A stretch of DNA of 64,000 bases from Kryptolebias marmoratus (lineage: Eukaryota > Chordata > Actinopteri > Cyprinodontiformes > Rivulidae). The stretch spans positions 22,384,716 to 22,448,715 of the forward strand of contig NC_051432.1 of the NCBI RefSeq assembly GCF_001649575.2. Direction: 5' to 3'. The notes beneath the pieces were generated by a model. The model was not told where the DNA came from. It searched no databases and was given only the letters and a program-made list of their open reading frames with translations. Shown here one piece after another: positions 37,790-64,000 of this stretch. The position numbers were made by a program, and so were the translations under genes. How positions within the stretch are numbered: the stretch's first letter is position 1; each line of letters opens with the position of its first letter.

Positions 37790-40700
37790 ATGGGTGCTCT
37801 CCGGATGAAAATAAAGCCCGGAGGACGCCTGCTTGGTCTGGCAGTAGTCATTCTGTGGTGTGCTGCTTCCGTGCGCTGCTTCCGGCCGAGCCAAGACAGC
37901 GAGTTTACGTTCCTGCTACCAGCCGGAAGATCCGAGTGTTTCTATCAGACAGCAATAAAGAACGGTACGATGGAGGTCGAATATCAGGTAAATAGGAGTG
38001 TGGTTAGCAAACACAATCACTCTCTGTCTCCACAACTAGGTACACAACTCCTGAAAGATTTTTTTTAATAGTGCTTAAAATGCACTGTTGATGCATGCAT
38101 TAAACTGTGTATTTTAGGCATTATATCATATTACTCCGTTATTTGTACAAGTTAAAGTAACCAGTGGGGCACCCCTTTCAATAAAAAGTTGTGTAATCCT
38201 GAAAATTTATCAATCAAAGCTAAATCTGTGTGAGTAGAATTCGCAACGCCGGGATTTATCCTACAGTAAAATCACAAAATAATACAAAACCTAGAATATG
38301 TGATAAGCCACCACATTACCACAATGAGTCAGTCAAACACATCCTGGAGCTTTAGACTTCCTGTCCAGGAAGGATTTCCTGGGAACACATGAAAGGCTGG
38401 TTTTTCAGGAACAGCATCACAAACTGAAACATTTATATTTACTAACTAGTGCTATAATTTGTGGTTTAAGTGTTTTTAACTTGAACCACATGAACTCTTT
38501 TTATCTACAGCAGGAAATAAAGCTGCCATGGTTTGTTGAAGTATAAGATTTAATCTCAGTAATTCTTGTAAAATGTTAAAAAATAAAAAAAAAGCAGAAA
38601 CAGCCATATCCATATCACCTGTTTCAAAAAGTAAACCGTATCTCTAAATGAGGTTTATTGAAGATAATGTTTGAGACACTTTACACAAGTGTAATAATTT
38701 CTGCTTTGAAAAAATATTTAAAAATAACCTTTTGAGAATCAGTAAGCGAACTGTTTCAGCACCATTCAGGCGTCTGTTTAAAGGTGCTTTATGTAGGAAC
38801 GCATCGCACCATTAGAAGTTGTTGCCTTGGAGGGCAGTTTGTTTGTTTAGTGGGAAAGTCTCAGTGTTGGTGGCGTTAATTTTCGTCTCTGCTGAAAATG
38901 TTTGACGGTGCTTCGTTTTCATCTGACTTTTATATCAAAATAACCTTTTATTCAATCAGTATTCAAAATAAACACGAAATATTTACGACGTATTCAACGT
39001 ATTTAGGACAAGTGCTTTGAGGAAGTGATGAGCTCTACATTAGATTTATGAACAATATGATAACACTTATTACGATAAGTATTTGTAATATGTTTAGCAG
39101 ACATGAGGTTCTTTGTAGCTACTCTTTGTCCCTTCTCGTTTAAGGTCAGATTAGTTTTCGTCAGTTTCAGTTCTGCTTTTCTGTCCAATCTCGTTGACAG
39201 TGACACACTCACGAACTGCAAGTTTGGGTTTTGTTTGTTTACTCTCTCTTTAGTCATCAAGATACTACGCTTTTTTTCCCCTGATTTTAGTTTTTTTTTT
39301 TCCCCAAACATTAGCTTCTGTCTTTGTAACCCGAACCCTGGCCCGTGGATGTTTCTAATTCCTTTTTTCTGTGCATTAAAATAATATGAAGGAAAACTGA
39401 AACACAGGTGCGATTGGTTTTAAATTTAGAAGCCAAAGTTAAGTAAGTTGCAAAAGGAAACCCATTTAGAACCTGTTTAATCAGACATACGAACGAAAAG
39501 GGTTCTGTTCATCTCATGCTAGCAGTTCTCCTTGTTTACTCCCATTTTCCCCCCCTTTCATTTTAGCTCCTCTCATTAAAGATGCAGGAAAGTCATTAGC
39601 AAATGAGGAATCCTTCGCTCATCCATCATTCTTGTCAGCCTAAAGCTGCTCCGAAATGTGAGCTCCATGTAGGCTTCTGCAAAGTTTTCGCCTTTGTTTA
39701 CCCAGAGCTTCTCCAGAAGCCTTGTAATCTTTGCACTTTATCTTCTTGATGTACACTTAAGGGGTTCGCTTTATCAAGGAGACTGAAGAGCAACTTCTGA
39801 GCAACAAGAGGGAGAGTGCATGAGCTGCAGCATAAATTGGCATAAAGAGAAGCCCGAATGAGCTGAAATGACCCGAATGTGTCCAAGTGGCGCCCAAGAT
39901 AAGACTTGATAAAGTTCTCTAAATGATTTCAGGGGAAACTCTTAAATACTTTTTTTTAATGATCTCATTAAACTTATTTAAACATCCTTGTATGAAAGAA
40001 ATCGACAGAATGGTCCACAATTCACTATAGCAGCAAATTTCAAAGCGATGCGAATGGATCTTTATTTCTGTTTTAGAAAAACAAATCTTAGTTATGAAAC
40101 TCGTTTACTTAGCCAACATAAACCAGCCCAGTATAGATTTACTGCGAAGTATTAAATACATGTTTTGTTATTTCAGTATTAATGATCTAGTTCTTGTGAA
40201 TTTCCGTTTTCTTAACCTAATGCCGTGTTCCACAGAATTTAAAGAAGATGGGTTTTTGACTTTGCAAGCCAAGTTTTTAGGTTCAGCTTAAAAATGAAAC
40301 CTATTAAGACAAAGTTTCGGTAAAATAAATTAACTTGTTTAAAAAAAATAAGCCCCACAGTGTGTTTGTTATCCCCAATCCCCGAGTCTGCAGAAAGTTT
40401 TAAACTCTGACAGATGACACTTCTGCTGAACTACCCGGCACGCTTTTCTTTTTGCGGAGTGGCAGAACGTCCAGAAGTTGACAACATCACTCATAAAACG
40501 TATTTGCATAGGAAGTGCCCCGGGAGCTTGTTTGGCACGTCTTTAAACAAAGAGAGAGCAGCTGCCTCGCATTTTTATCCAGCAGGCCAATCAGGGCAGA
40601 TTAGGCCTTTTGGGAAGAGGGGCTTAAATAGACAGGAGCTGAAATGGGCTGACAGAATGTGACAAGTGGTGCTGCAGCAATATAAGGGATGAGAAAAAAA

Positions 40701-43700
40701 CAGCATAAAATCCTATAGGAGAGTCCCACAAAATTGCAGCTGTTTGTCCTTTCTCTGTTTCATTCTTATTTTTTGTTTTTTAAAGGGTATTCCGAATGTT
40801 AAATAAACTTGGTAACACACTGTAAATGTGTGTGTGTGTGTGTGTTTGCAGGTTATAGCAGGTGCTGGCATGGACGTCGACTTCACCATCCTCTCCCCTC
40901 ATGGAGTCCGGGTCATCATTGAATCTCGCCATTCTGACGGAGTCCACGTGTGAGTGGCCCGAACCCATCGTCACGTTCATGTTACCGACCACGCCTGTGG
41001 TGTTTAAACCTGTTTATTTTGATTGATTTATTTTTGTCTTTGCGCTCTTCCAGAGTGGAGCCCACAGAGGAGGGAGACTACGAAATCTGCTTCGACAACA
41101 GCTTCAGCCGCTTCTCAGAGAAGATGGTGTTCTTTGAGATCATCATCGAGGGTCAGGGGGGCGACGTGGGCGGGGATGACGAGTGGCCCGGGTTGGAGGA
41201 GCCCGACGGAAACCTGCTGGAGTACAAGCTGGACGACATCAGGGTGAGCTGCATGAAATTCAGACTAAATCTGGCATCTGTGCAAGTCTGACTCTGGCTA
41301 GACCTGAGCGTACAGTGCTGTGAAAAAGGTTTTGACCTCATTACATTTGCTTTTTGTCATATTTAACTGTTTTCAGATCAGCAAACAAATGTTATTATCA
41401 GACAAAGATAACCTGAGTAAATTCAAAAGGCAGTTTCCATATGAGGATTTCATTTATTCAGAGAAATAAGTTGTCCCGACCGTATGTGAAAAAGAAACTG
41501 AACCAGTGGTGAACCTTCCCAGGACTGGCTGACCGACCAAAGTTACTCCAGCTGTACAAACGGTGACTCATCCAGGAGGCTCCAAACATCATCTGAAGCC
41601 CTGCAGGCCTCACATGACTCAGGATGTTTATGATTCAACAAAAGGAAAGGGATGAAGGGCAAAAATGGCTTCCAAGGGAGAGTTCCAAGGCCAAAACCAT
41701 CTCACATTCGCCCAAAAAACATCTTGATGATCCCCAAGACTTCAGGGGAAATAATTCTGTGCACGAATGAGATGAAAGGGGAGCTTTGACAACACAGCAT
41801 TTCCGAAAAAGAGCATCATACTGACAGTCAACAGTGTGATGGTCTGGGGCTGCTTTGCTGCTTCCGGATCTGGATGACTTGTCTGAACTGATGGAACCAT
41901 GAAATCCGGAGACTGTCCAGCCGTCCGTTTGTGACCTTTAAGATGAAGAACGCTTGAGTTCTGCAGCAGAAGGTTCCTCCGCAGCCTCCTGATTGCAGGA
42001 GCTGCAGTTAAAGGTGGCACAACCAGTTATTAGGTTTGAGGCCAAGTTACCATTAATAAGTGAAATTATAATTTAAAAAACTGCATTTTTATTTACTCGT
42101 TTATTTGCTGATCTGAAACATGTAAGTGTGACAAAAAAAAAGCAAAAACAGAAGAAATCTATACGGGGGTGAATCCTGTTTTACAGCACTATAAATATTA
42201 TAACCGTTTCTGTTGTTTTTTAAAAAAGTGTGTACTTGTTCACGTCTAAAAAATGGTTTTGTCACCACTGCCTTTTGAGTGTTCGGCATTATTTCCAAAA
42301 AGAGGAATCATAGATCTCCTTCTTTGTCCATTCTTGTTTTTCTTTTCATCAGTGGGAACAAATGGAGCTTCTCTCAACCCCGACAGAGAAGCTGGGGGAA
42401 GTGGGAAATTCTTAAAAAACAAATGTAACGTTGGTTTTGGTCTCATCACGGGACTTGCTGACAATTTGGAAAAAATTGTCACGAAAAATACAGTTTGAGC
42501 TATTTTTAAATTAACAGCTGATCAAAGAAGCAGGCAGATAAACCTTAATTATTGTTTGAGTTATTTGCTCTGTTGGGTTCAAAATAGTTTAAAATTGATC
42601 TTTTTCTTAGTTTAGAGAACCACATTTTTGTCTGAAAGTTATTTCATGAGTATTCTAAGAATTGTTTACGCTCATTTAGCTGAAAATTGTTTCAAGGAAA
42701 GTTTTTTTTTTAAAAGTTTGGACTCCACCGGTCCACATTTAAAGACTTTGTGTGTAAATATGGACGAACCTGAACTGAACAGCTCCGATGGGGGAAAACC
42801 CCATCATGTCATTTGTTTAATGTCTTCTTTATTTAGAAATGCGGAGTATTTTTTAATGATTTCTGAAACCCTGGTAGAACATCATTGGGCTTCACTTGTT
42901 CGTTTAAATTCATAGAAAGTCCTCCGAGTGCCACACTCAGTTTATAAACCCAAATGATGCTACATTTATAAACTGATACACTCCAAGTTATCAGTTTCTT
43001 TGTGTGTATTTATTCATGCAAACATTACAAAGTTTTAGTTTGTAGGTGTTTTTTCTTTTCTTTTGTTTGAACAGTTTCTGCCTTTAAAAACAAAATAAAC
43101 TATTCACAATAAAATACCTCCAAAAATGAGGCATGCACCATAGATGGTGTGTAATTCAAATGATTTTCAATTTAACATATCTTTTTTTTGGACTCAGACG
43201 TTTATCAGTCTGGCGTCTGGCCCCTTAGCTCCTCCAGTTCAACATGTTTTCTTCCATAATGCCGCTTCAGGTTGGACTTCTTCGTCCCCTCCAGCGCCTC
43301 GCCACAAACTAAACACACGGGTTTGTGTTTCACTTCAACAAAAAGCTCATCTCTTGCATTTCTCCTGAAAATACGGCATTCTGCAACCTTACTTTTTTCA
43401 CAGCTGTCATGACCAACACTTTTATCTTCCATTGACGCTTCGCCACTCATGTTGTGTTCACTGACTCTGATCCTGGCTCGGATATATGCATTACTGACAG
43501 TTTTATTGATTGTTAATATTTTTTCCCCTCTTGAGTTTTCTATTATTTTCTTTATTTGTTTGAAATCGTGCTTTGGACCAGATAAAAGGGCTCTGAGGTC
43601 AGAGGTTCCCCTCTCCTGGTGGACATGAAGACTGTTAACCACTGAGACCCTCTGGAAACATCAGATTTTCAGCAGAGTAGCTAAATTAAACCACTGCATG

Positions 43701-44525
43701 AAGCGGTATTACGTGTTGACAATTAAGTTAAGTTAAGCAGCTTTATTGATTTCATTTCATTTAAAAAAAATACAAATAAAATGCAATTTACAAAATAAAA
43801 TGAAAGGTAGCAGAAGAAGAAAAAAATCTTTTATTATCTGCCCCTATTTTCAAAAAATAATATTAATTTCAAACAGTAATAATTAAATAAAACGAAACAA
43901 AAAATTCAACTCCTCAAACAGTAACTCTTGCAAATACAAATTATACAACTTCACATTTCTTTAATAAATTAAACAGCATTTTTATAATCACTATCCAAAT
44001 TATTCCATAATCTTATTCCTTTGACTGAAGTACATCAGACATCTAAGTCCTGTGGTTGAGATGAATTTAGAGAAGATTAGTCAGAATCAGCTGTGCTACG
44101 AAAGCTCAAACTCTCAAAACAAAACTTCTTTTCAACTTGTTTTCCTCCATCTTTGTGACTTTAACCCCGTCAGGAGTCCATGGACTCTCTGCACAAGCGT
44201 TTGGAGCGCAGCCGGCAGATGCAGACCGTGCTGCGAGCGTTTGAGGCTCGGGATCGGAACCTTCTGGAGGACAACCTGTGGAGGGTCTCGTTCTGGTCAT
44301 GTGCCAGCGTGCTGGTGATGCTGGGTGTGGCCTTGACCCAGGTGAGCAAACCCCCGACGACCCCCCTGTGCAGCTGCGCAGCTTCACCTCAAACCCCCCC
44401 CCCGTGCAGCCGCGCAGCTACACCTCACCCTGTCACGCAGCTGTAACCCGATTCCTTGCTCTGTTTTCTCGCAGGTCTACACCGTCCGCAAACTGTTCGA
44501 CGACAAGCGGAGGGTCTACACATAG
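37790..44525 (+). CDS. tmed1: TMED1, p24-family cargo receptor (gamma1), complete
   Basis: Type I membrane protein of the early secretory pathway; p24 proteins cycle between ER and Golgi in COPII/COPI vesicles. Five exons: 37790-37987, 40852-40949, 41054-41243, 44174-44341, 44475-44525; frames join to 234 residues. The start is the ATG in CACCATGG context. Signal peptide about residues 1-29 ([17 protein letters not shown]). GOLD domain: [46 protein letters not shown]. Coiled coil: [20 protein letters not shown]. Transmembrane helix: [19 protein letters not shown]. The cytosolic tail [13 protein letters not shown] has an aromatic and a dibasic motif like other p24 tails. NGT near residue 59 is a possible glycosylation site. 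Mammalian TMED1 has the same architecture and lies tail to tail with DNM2, as here. The two long introns (2.9 kb each) carry transposon debris. Confidence 0.5.
40827..40846 (+). repeat. (GT)n tract at tmed1 exon 2 acceptor
   Basis: TGTGTG run immediately upstream of the exon 2 acceptor (TTTGCAG at 40845-40851), taking the place of much of the polypyrimidine tract. Confidence 0.5.
41313..42190 (+). mobile_element. Tc1/mariner-type element, decayed, in tmed1 intron 3
   Basis: Begins TA-CAGTGCTGTGAAAAAGG at 41311 and ends with the inverted CCTGTTTTACAGCACT-TA at 42175-42192, matching the terminal repeats of a large fish mariner family. Inside, about 41815-42040 keeps a transposase stretch ('GTGTGATGGTCTGGGGCTGC', 'GGTTCCTCCGCAGCCTCC', 'GCACAACCAGTTATTAGGTT'). 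At 878 bases it is shorter than a full element and the frames are broken, so it is a non-autonomous deletion copy. Confidence 0.5.
43205..43450 (-). pseudogene. hAT-transposase-derived zinc-finger fragment in tmed1 intron 3
   Basis: Minus-strand frame of about 81 codons starting [10 protein letters not shown] and ending at a stop after ELRGQTPD. It has one C2H2 finger, CLVCGEAL...[10 protein letters not shown], of the kind found at the N-terminus of hAT-derived proteins (GTF2IRD2 / ZBED / FAM200 type: VCL.CG......NLKRHY..KH). The frame continues open upstream to 43642 but that part looks non-coding. No catalytic region follows, so this is the truncated 5' piece of a transposase gene. It is antisense to tmed1, which argues against an exon of that gene. 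Confidence 0.5.
43725..44045 (+). repeat. AT-rich interspersed repeat
   Basis: Runs from 'GCAGCTTTATTGATTTCATT' through A/T-rich sequence to 'CTTATTCCTTTGACTGAAGT'. The end resembles a common fish LINE/SINE-derived phrase. It lies just upstream of tmed1 exon 4. Confidence 0.5.
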
Positions 44526-44600
44526 AGGGGCCGTTGCGCAAGCCGTACAGGACAGAATAGTTTGTTAGCAATAATGAGATTTTATTAAACCATCAAAGGT

Positions 44601-44606
44601 AATAAA
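44601..44606 (+). terminator. tmed1 proximal poly(A) signal
   Basis: AATAAA about 75 bases after the stop. A second AATAAA at 45222-45227 is followed by TTTTTTTT and would give a 700-base 3' UTR. Both are plausible. Confidence 0.5.
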
Positions 44607-45221
44607 ACGGTTAAGGGATTAAGGAAGTTGAAGTTCATTTGATTTAGTGCCTTTAATGTCAGCTCTCACCACAAACCGATGAGGAAACGCTTGTCGTAAT
44701 TTACACTTCCGCAACTGCTTACAGATGTTGGAATTTTTGCGTGAAGGTAAAAAAACCATTAAAGGTGGAAAGTCATTCATGACGCCACTTTGCTGATTTA
44801 CGGAGGATAATGTGCAATGGTGTTTGTTCTTGTGGTTTTTACGGCTTCAGACTGCCATTTCAGCTGTGATTTAAGTTGGTTACTGACTTCTTTCTGGTGA
44901 TTTTTAAAGGGTACCGATGTTTTTATGTGTCCATACTGACATTTGTTGTGTTATTTTTTTTTTATTAAACAATCAAGTGAAGTAAGAAAGAGGGAAGACT
45001 TTCAGCGTTATTGCCTTTTAACGTTCATGTGTTCACTCCCTCGCGAGCATCTGTGAGCGTCACTTCGGCGTGTTATGAAACGTCATTGTGAAATGTGTTT
45101 TAAAGATTTCATCTTTGAGTTCAAACTGACGTATGTTCAAGTGGCAACGATTTGATTTTGTCCAGTTTGTTTACATTTTCTGTAAGACAAAACAAATCAG
45201 GTTTTCATTGGACTTATTCAT

Positions 45222-45227
45222 AATAAA
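45222..45227 (+). terminator. tmed1 distal poly(A) signal
   Basis: AATAAAAGG followed by a T8 run and GGTTTTGAGTTG, a good downstream element. Beyond it, 45240-46280 shows no gene on either strand. Confidence 0.5.
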
Positions 45228-46280
45228 AGGGTTTTTTTTACACAAAGGTTTTGAGTTGTTTTTTTAACAGAATTAACTTAGAAAAAATATATTACTTGAA
45301 AAGCTACAAAACCAATCTTGACTTGCTTTTTTATGGCACATATTTTGGGAAAAATGTTGTATTTTGAGCATTAGGTTTTGTGTTACGTTAACAAAACCAC
45401 TCAAACTGTCTGACATCGACCGTAAATTGGCTCAGATTCTTTTAACAGAATTAAATGATCATTTCTGGGCATGGATTAATCTCCTGTAATGTTGAGTCAA
45501 GAGTTTTTGGACTAACGTCTTCAGCTGTTTTAGTCATTCAGATATCAAACTGTTCAGCTCATTAAGGACATTACGGCTATGACTTGTTTTTTTTAGGAAT
45601 ATTTAATTTTATGTACAGTATTTTTTTTCCTCATCAAATTGGAGAAATCCTCAAATCCCTTTAAAACTTCATTTTAGCTGTTCTGTTGGTTTTAGCCTTT
45701 GGTTTGCTAATTGAACCTTTTGTATTCATCTTGTATAAAACTTTTTAAAAATTCAGTTTCAGCCTCTTCGACAGATTTCAGCATTTGTTCAGCACTTGGC
45801 ATCCTCCCTAGATTTTCACAGACTGCAGTTTTCTGGTTTACACCATCTTTTACAGAAAAAAATTGCATTTTGTGTTCAGTTCTTTAGCTTGAAAGAGGTT
45901 TCTAAAATCAAAACATAAACAAGATTCCTCATTACTTTGTGCATTTTGACTTTTTTAATTTCAGATCATCAGGTTTGACAGAATCTACAGAAAGAATCAA
46001 AACCCAAACCTTTATAAACACAAAGAAAAACAGATTTATACACAGTGTATATAAATTTGTTCGGAACACTTTGCTCAGGGATATTTTCTTTTTCTTTAAA
46101 TTTTCCAGAGATCATCAGCAGTTTGGTCTTCAGACTGACAGTTTGAGGCAACGACACAGCTTCAGTCAGGCCTCTTAATGTTTCCCAGAAACCAGTTTTT
46201 AGAGCAGAACCTTCCCGTCTAAAGCTCCTCCGGTGGAGTCCTGTCGGCCAAGCCGCTGCGAGGCGACATGAGACTTCCTG

Positions 46281-46320
46281 TCACCACTGGTTTGGGCGAG
46301 AAGGGACTTGTGGAGGTCGC
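46281..46320 (-). CDS. dnm2: Candidate alternative terminal exon of dynamin-2
   Basis: On the minus strand CTCTCCCACAG (46321-46331) is a good acceptor. Exon 19 of dnm2 ends two bases into a codon (CCC AG). Joined to this exon the frame reads R then RPPQVPSRPNQW and TGA (46281-46283), a 13-residue tail. It contains PSRPN and closely matches the dynamin-1 proline-rich segment PPQVPSRPN, which includes the amphiphysin-SH3 site. The match appears only in the frame set by exon 19. It lies 1.1 kb beyond the normal last exon. There is no transcript evidence; a relic of an ancestral terminal exon is an alternative. Confidence 0.5.
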
Positions 46321-46725
46321 CTGTGGGAGAGGACCACGGAAATAATTCTTCCAGTTAGTTTCTGATTCTGCGGAAAGCGAACGTTACAAATAAAAACCCA
46401 CCAGTGACGCTTTTATAGCCTCAGAGCAGCTAACTGCACCATCTATAGAGTGCGTTGCCAGCGGCGACTACAGTTGCCATGGCGACCACCGCTCCATCGT
46501 AGAGTAGGGACGGTATGGCTGAGCTGCATACAAAGTAGAGACGAGTTTCTGTTCTCATACTTCTATCGTGCAAATCTATTTTCAGGTTTTGACCTGAACT
46601 CGTCTGCGTGAAACAGGAAGGAGATGCTCGGCTCGGCGTGTTTGTGCTCAGAAAACAAAAAAAGTCTGAGAAAAAAAATGAAACAAAAAACAAACACCGT
46701 GCACTTTTATCATATTCTTTTTTTT

Positions 46726-46731
46726 TTTATT
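46726..46731 (-). terminator. dnm2 poly(A) signal (AATAAA on minus strand)
   Basis: TTTATT on the plus strand, about 710 bases beyond the main dnm2 stop and upstream, on the plus strand, of the candidate alternative exon. It would serve the standard terminal exon (47437-47506). Confidence 0.5.
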
Positions 46732-47436
46732 CACTTCATCTCTTGATGACAGAAGCAATCTTTCATTCTTTTTTTTTTCTCCATTATGGCTTTAAATTCT
46801 GATGAAATTTCCTAGAACCTATTTTTCCATTCAAAATGAGGAACTTGCAGAAAATCTTTTTTTTTTTTTTCAAATCACATCTCATCTGTACTTGGTCCAC
46901 AAAAATAAAATAAACCTTAACCTAACAGTAAAAATTACTGTAGTTAAAAAAAAAGAAAATATTTTAGTAATTAGCAAAAATATTGAAGCAAATAAATTCC
47001 AAAATTAAATTTCATTTCAAGAAGCCTGCTTGAAGCTAAGAAAGGACAAAACTGATTTTATCAAACGGTAAACTTTACATGTCGAAGTGCTTCGTGTGTA
47101 AAGTTCCCTGTAAAACATCATCAGCTCAGAAGTTATTTATATTACATCATATAAAAACTTATAAATCATATTCTGTTTTAAGACAAGTTTTACTTCAAAG
47201 TTTTGAAGGTGGTTCCAATTTTTTTTACATTACTTATCAAACGCATACCCAATTTATACTAAATCTATCAATACTTTGTTAAAAAAAAAAGCTACACAGG
47301 GTTGAAATTACGTACAAAATGTCTCAAACGCACAGACTGAGGGAGGGTCACATCGTCCGATACAGTAATTTTAATATTTCTGCTTGGAGAAAAGTAAACA
47401 GAGTCTGAACAGGTATGAACAGGTGTTTGTGTGTTT

Positions 47437-63160
<15,724 letters not shown>

Positions 63161-63261
63161 CTACAGAAAGAAATGAGAAGAGCAGAGGAAATTATGGACT
63201 GACATAAAAATAAATATGTTAACAAGTTTGGTAACAGGAACTCCCAAGAGAGCACCAAATA

Positions 63262-64000
63262 TAAAATTAAAGCTGCGAGCAGCGTTGGGCGGCCCTCGCA
63301 GCGTTGGGCGGCCCTCGCAGCTCAGCGCCGCTTCGGCCTATGGCGACCGCGGGAACTCTGGCGACCGCCCTGTACGCTGTCGCGCTCTTCGCGCGAATTT
63401 CCTGTGCACTTCCTGCGCCGTCCACTAGGTGGCGCTCTGGGCAAACGTCCGAAAACGCCTTCAGTCCGGATCGTTATGACTACTGTGGCATGTTGTGAAG
63501 TTTCGCCTTCCTACGTCGAACGGTTCCCGAGTTAGAGCATGTGTGCTGTTGCAACCTTGAACTTTGACCTTGTGACGTTGAACTCCAAAGGGCTAATCCT
63601 TGACCCATGGAGAGTCTATCTGTAAAGTTAGACCATCCTAACTTACAAGGTTTTAGAGTAAATGTCTTCAATTGCATGTGACCTTGACATTTGACCTTTG
63701 ACCTTGAAATTCTTAGGGAGGATCTTAGTGTCCTACTGTACACAGATGCCGACTTAGAGCTTACAGGCTCTTGTGACCTTGACCTTTGACCTTGTGACCT
63801 TGAACTTCAAAGTCCTGGTCCTTGACCCATGAGGGTTCTGGCTGTTAAGTTTGACGTTCCTACGACAAACGGTTTCAGAGTTAGAGCATGCACAAATATG
63901 ACCTTAATTTTAGCTCCCTTTAGCTATTGCGGCCATCTTGATGTCACAATTGACCATGTGAATGTGATCAGTGCTGGTCTGGTATGACCCACAGAAAGTT
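63262..64000 (+). repeat. Complex fish repeat with TGACCT-rich tandem units, running off the window
   Basis: Starts 'ATTAAAGCTGCGAGCAGCGT', a recognisable start of a teleost repeat family. A 19-base unit is then duplicated in tandem (63279-63297 and 63298-63316), followed by a GC-rich stretch with 'CACTAGGTGGCGCTCTGGGC'. From about 63490 come about four diverged units of roughly 117 bases marked by 'GGTT(T/C)C(A/C)GAGTTAGAGCATG' and 'TCCTTGACCCATG', rich in TGACCT. Lies in dnm2 intron 2. Open frames here are repeat noise. Confidence 0.5.

Noticed and set aside
46221..46320. 33-codon reading of the candidate dnm2 exon in another frame (ATSTSPFSPKP...)
   Set aside because: Open but out of phase with dnm2 exon 19, and no other minus-strand gene was found to supply it.

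Overview
This window is nuclear DNA from a ray-finned (teleost) fish. The genes are split into short exons with GT-AG introns, the proteins are vertebrate, and the spacers are AT-rich and hold Tc1/mariner and hAT relics, a tRNA-derived SINE and many microsatellites. All recognisable genes have human relatives on 19p13 (ADGRL1, PLPP2, the CD70-TNFSF9-TNFSF14 group, TMED1-DNM2), so this is a conserved block. A percomorph or cyprinodontiform fish is my guess from the repeat flavour only.

Layout: (1) 97-2072, +, last coding exon of latrophilin-1 (adgrl1), the intracellular tail with a C-terminal PDZ ligand and two lineage-specific repeat blocks. (2) 6355-11013, -, complete six-exon lipid phosphate phosphatase (plpp2-like). 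(3) 11.2-21.2 kb, gene-free spacer with a Tc1 relic and microsatellites. (4) 21420-22454, +, three-exon TNF-family ligand. (5) 28313-30166, -, six-exon tnfsf14 (LIGHT). The two TNF ligands are neighbours, as in the mammalian cluster. (6) 30.9-37.5 kb, repeat-rich spacer with a Tc1 element. (7) 37790-44525, +, five-exon tmed1 (p24 cargo receptor), whose introns carry a mariner copy and a hAT-derived zinc-finger fragment. (8) 46281-63160, -, dynamin-2 (dnm2) from exon 3 to the stop; exons 1-2 lie beyond the right edge. tmed1 and dnm2 are tail to tail, as in human. (9) 63.26-64.0 kb, a complex repeat rich in nuclear-receptor half-sites.

The most interesting signals are in dnm2 RNA processing. 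They are: the 10a/10b mutually exclusive exon pair, entered from a GC (not GT) donor; a 12-nt GEIL microexon with a perfect GTAAGT donor but TG where AG is expected; a NAGNAG acceptor at the last exon; a strong 90-nt hairpin just upstream of exon 13; and a possible undescribed second terminal exon that would swap the usual C-terminus for a tail with a PSRPN motif of the amphiphysin-SH3 type. Elsewhere, a 204-bp hAT MITE with near-perfect 60-bp terminal repeats and an intact 8-bp target duplication looks recent. Exon boundaries were set by hand from reading frame, splice consensus and family knowledge; nothing was aligned by software.
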